In this document: one piece after another, positions 61,726-64,000 of the stretch
How the letters are laid out: each line of letters begins with the position of its first letter
Position numbering within the stretch: the stretch's first letter is position 1
DNA from: Paramoeba atlantica
Taxonomy: Eukaryota; Discosea
Direction: 5' to 3'
Assembly: GCA_977017575.1 (NCBI GenBank)
Contig: CDRNVI010000050.1
Span: 1-64,000 of the forward strand
Length of the DNA stretch: 64,000 bases
The notes under the pieces: model-generated
Databases searched by the model: none
What the model was told of the DNA's origin: nothing
The model's input: the letters and a program-made list of their open reading frames with translations, nothing else
Position numbers and translations under genes: made by a program

Positions 61726-63081
61726 ATGTCCGACCCCTTATCCTGCCCTCCCCCCTCTTCCTCTTCCCGCTCCGACTGCCTTTCCTGGCTCAACACCGTC
61801 CTGGGACTCTCCTACACCTCCATCGAGCAATGCGGCTCCGGGGAGGCCTTTGTTTTTTTATTTTCTTATTTAAGCTCCACGCCATGTCCCCGGCACCGGG
61901 TCCGCTCCCCCGTGCGCTCCCCTTCGGAGGCGCTGCATAATTTTAAATTACTGCAAGAGCTGTTTGCGGCAGAGTGTACGACGAAGGAGTTGGAGGTACG
62001 CAAATTAGCCGCGGGCAACTTTCAGCATAATTTAGAGTTGCTGCAGTGGATGAAGGGGCAGAGTGAGAGGGTAGGAGGGTGGGGGTGGGGGGGAGAGAAA
62101 AGGGGGGGAGAAGAAATCCAACAACAACAACAAATCCAACAAAAACGACAATATGGGGGGCTAGGGGGAATAAAGGAGCTCTCAAGTAGCTCTGGAGGTC
62201 GTTTAGGACGAACCTCTCCGCGGTTGACACGGTCGAGTGTGAATTCGTATCGTGCAGGGAGTGTGGGAAAAAGTAGTCGAGCCCCGAGTGTTGGGGGGAC
62301 AAGCGCGGTGGTGGGGATGCAAAAGGAGAGAAGTAAAACCGGGGCGGTGTCCGGACAGCGGGGTTTGTTTTCGTCGTGTTCCTCTGCGCTTCGCACGCCT
62401 TTTTCGAAAATGGGTTCTTATGCGTTGGACGCGCACGGGGAGGGGAATTTTGATTTCGAGCCCAGCATTCGACCACCTCTGCCTTCTTCCTCGTTTGAGA
62501 CCCCGCTGGGAAAAGCACTCGGGAGAGTGCGTAGTGCCTCGAGACAGCGTACGGTGCCTTCCGGGAGTTTATCTCAAATGAGCGCCGCCGTAAAGGATAA
62601 AAACCAAAAGGGTGTGCTTCCCCGATCATCGAGAACCCCAACGACATCGAATTTGTCGTATCCCACCCAACGCTCCTCGAGTGTTTCGACAAATCGAACG
62701 GGTTTCATGTCGCGATCGAATGGTTTGAGTAAAAATACGAATGCTGCTGTTTCTTCAAGGGTATCGAGTGTTCGAGAAACTGGAGTACGAGCGAATTTGA
62801 GGACACAACCACGAACCCCCACGCAAGGCACTTTTTCATCGTCTGTGAGTTCCAATCGTTTTACGAGAGGACCAAGTTTTTCAGGGAATAGCCTAAGTTC
62901 TCGAGGAATGGGAAGAAACGAGGAGGCGTTGCTGCGGTATAAAAAAGAGGCGGAGATGTATCAAAGAAAACTACACGATTTGGTGACCTATTTCAAGGAC
63001 GAGACGTTGTTAGCGCTGCATGATAAAGAGCAGGTTGTGGAACACGCGCGAGAGCTGTTGTCGAGCGCTCCAAATGAGTGA
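61726..63081 (+). CDS. EB1-family microtubule plus-end-binding protein
   Basis: 451 residues. The N-terminal about 115 residues fit the EB1 calponin-homology domain: CLSWLNTVLGLSYTSIEQCG, then HNFKLLQELF and KLAAGNFQHNLELLQWMKG. A long Ser/Arg/Thr-rich basic linker follows (about 116-400) with several S-R/T-P and SxxP-like sites. The C-terminus (about 405-447), EEALLRYKKEAEMYQRKLHD then LVTYFKDETLLALHD, resembles the EB1 dimerisation coiled coil. The linker is much longer than in animal EB1 and lacks a C-terminal EEY. It should track growing microtubule ends. Confidence 0.8.
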   Translation: MSDPLSCPPPSSSSRSDCLSWLNTVLGLSYTSIEQCGSGEAFVFLFSYLSSTPCPRHRVRSPVRSPSEALHNFKLLQELFAAECTTKELEVRKLAAGNFQHNLELLQWMKGQSERVGGWGWGGEKRGGEEIQQQQQIQQKRQYGGLGGIKELSSSSGGRLGRTSPRLTRSSVNSYRAGSVGKSSRAPSVGGTSAVVGMQKERSKTGAVSGQRGLFSSCSSALRTPFSKMGSYALDAHGEGNFDFEPSIRPPLPSSSFETPLGKALGRVRSASRQRTVPSGSLSQMSAAVKDKNQKGVLPRSSRTPTTSNLSYPTQRSSSVSTNRTGFMSRSNGLSKNTNAAVSSRVSSVRETGVRANLRTQPRTPTQGTFSSSVSSNRFTRGPSFSGNSLSSRGMGRNEEALLRYKKEAEMYQRKLHDLVTYFKDETLLALHDKEQVVEHARELLSSAPNE

Positions 63082-63469
63082 AAGAGGGGAAAATGTGGTT
63101 TATAGATATTTTTTTTGAAATCATAAGAAACGAAGGGTGTAGAATATGAAAAAGGGGGAGATATGGTGTTTTATGCTTTTAATGTTATTGGAAATCGAGT
63201 GCAAAGCTTGTTCATGTTACAATTTACAGTACAGGAACATTCTAATATGAAGCGCTGTGATCGCTTACATACTGTAGATAGAAGCTTACAAACTACAGCA
63301 ACACGCTTTCCTAAATTTTACAAGCATTGCAGACTTTGAGTTTGTAGTTTTGATGGAGAACGTTGTGGTTCACAACGTTTCAAAACGAACCAATCGATCT
63401 CCACCATCACAGAAACCAATAGAAAACTCTTTTCTATCCCTTTTCTTCCCCCTCTCACCCCTTACCCCC
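63082..63469. other. Intergenic spacer
   Basis: 388 bases without a gene. The last 40 bases are pyrimidine-rich (ctatcccttttcttccccct) before the mevalonate kinase ATG. A short inverted pair, gaacgttgtgg / ccacaacgtt-like, occurs near 63360. Confidence 0.4.
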
Positions 63470-64000
63470 ATGTCACCTCCCCCCTGTATTTTCTTCCCCC
63501 ACAAAACCCACACCACGGAACTCCACAAAGGGTACGGTAAAGTGATTCTCTTTGGGGAACACTTTGTGGTCTACGGCGAGCCCGCACTCGTCGCGGCGGT
63601 CTCGGAGTACACCGCGTGTTCGATTCAAGTGCTGCAATGTCCTGATGCTTCGCTTTTTAGCCAATTTGCTCATAGCAGCGCTCCGTTTTTAAACAACAAC
63701 TTCGAAAACACTTCTCCTTCTTTAAACAACAACAGCGATTCATACTTATCCACACTTCCTATAATCCGAATGGAAGTCACGGATCGTCGTCCCGCAGTCC
63801 CGGGATACAAACACGAGAAACGATTTGAACAACGCAAAGCGCATCGTCTTGTTTTGGAGCATCTCTTTCAAATTTCGCTTTTAGACGTGAATGAAGTTGA
63901 AAATAGAAGTGAAACCAGTGAGGCACCAAAAGACAAGAACAAACGGTTTACCGCATTATTTGACTGGAGTACGGACGAAGGTGGTGAGAGTGAAACGAGC
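63470..64000 (+). CDS. Mevalonate kinase, N-terminal part (GHMP kinase)
   Basis: 177 codons from ATG 63470 to the window end. GYGKVILFGEHFVVYGEPAL at residues about 22-41 is the first GHMP-kinase motif in the form typical of mevalonate kinase, and RRPAVPGYKHEKRFEQRKAH (about 121-140) fits the family's next conserved block. The enzyme phosphorylates mevalonate with ATP in isoprenoid and sterol synthesis. An Asn/Ser-rich insert (about 74-100) separates the two motifs. The ATP-binding glycine-rich loop lies beyond the window. No presequence is obvious. Confidence 0.9.
   Translation, partial: MSPPPCIFFPHKTHTTELHKGYGKVILFGEHFVVYGEPALVAAVSEYTACSIQVLQCPDASLFSQFAHSSAPFLNNNFENTSPSLNNNSDSYLSTLPIIRMEVTDRRPAVPGYKHEKRFEQRKAHRLVLEHLFQISLLDVNEVENRSETSEAPKDKNKRFTALFDWSTDEGGESETS

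Overview
This window is nuclear DNA from a unicellular eukaryote (protist). It carries eukaryotic core genes without introns: the end of a mitochondrial phosphate carrier, cytosolic ribosomal protein uS10 (S20), a family A organellar DNA polymerase with a presequence, UPF2, a cytosolic HSP100/ClpB, an EB1 protein and the start of mevalonate kinase. Every convincing host gene lies on the + strand, and several start after long pyrimidine-rich leaders. Together with a small mitochondrial two-HMG-box protein like kinetoplast-associated proteins, this recalls Euglenozoa. However, some genes have no AG between the pyrimidine tract and the ATG, and the RPA1-like gene keeps an RPA70N domain, so the lineage is left open.

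Layout. 1-317: 3' end of the phosphate carrier. 817-18028: leucine-rich-repeat (LRR) gene A1, then a tandem duplication of about 8.3 kb (copy 1 about 1450-9741, copy 2 about 9745-18000). Each copy holds an LRR gene, a broken Tc1/mariner-type transposon, a degenerate minus-strand ORF block, an intact RPA1-like gene and two inverted-repeat elements. 18.2-25.6 kb: HMG-box protein, an 8-repeat LRR gene, uS10 and the DNA polymerase. 26.3-38.5 kb: three LRR genes among densely packed miniature transposons. 39.1-41.4 kb: two host genes I do not recognise, the second probably mitochondrial. 42.0-52.4 kb: three LRR genes separated by nested inverted-repeat elements and a fragment of a non-LTR retrotransposon. 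52.7-64.0 kb: UPF2, the last LRR gene, ClpB, EB1 and mevalonate kinase.

Two themes run through the window. The first is an expanding family of eleven short LRR proteins with a plant-like N-terminal cap (SW-x-T-x-(T/I)-PAC-x-W-x-GV-x-C) but no visible signal peptide or membrane segment. Some members carry conserved upstream and downstream flanks, so whole cassettes appear to be copied. The second is a rich set of non-autonomous DNA transposons: TA-target elements with different ends but a shared GC-rich palindrome, hAT-like elements with 8-bp target duplications, and a hairpin-ended family of about 0.9 kb. They sit around the LRR genes and may have helped copy them. The core genes are otherwise independent housekeeping genes with no obvious operon logic.
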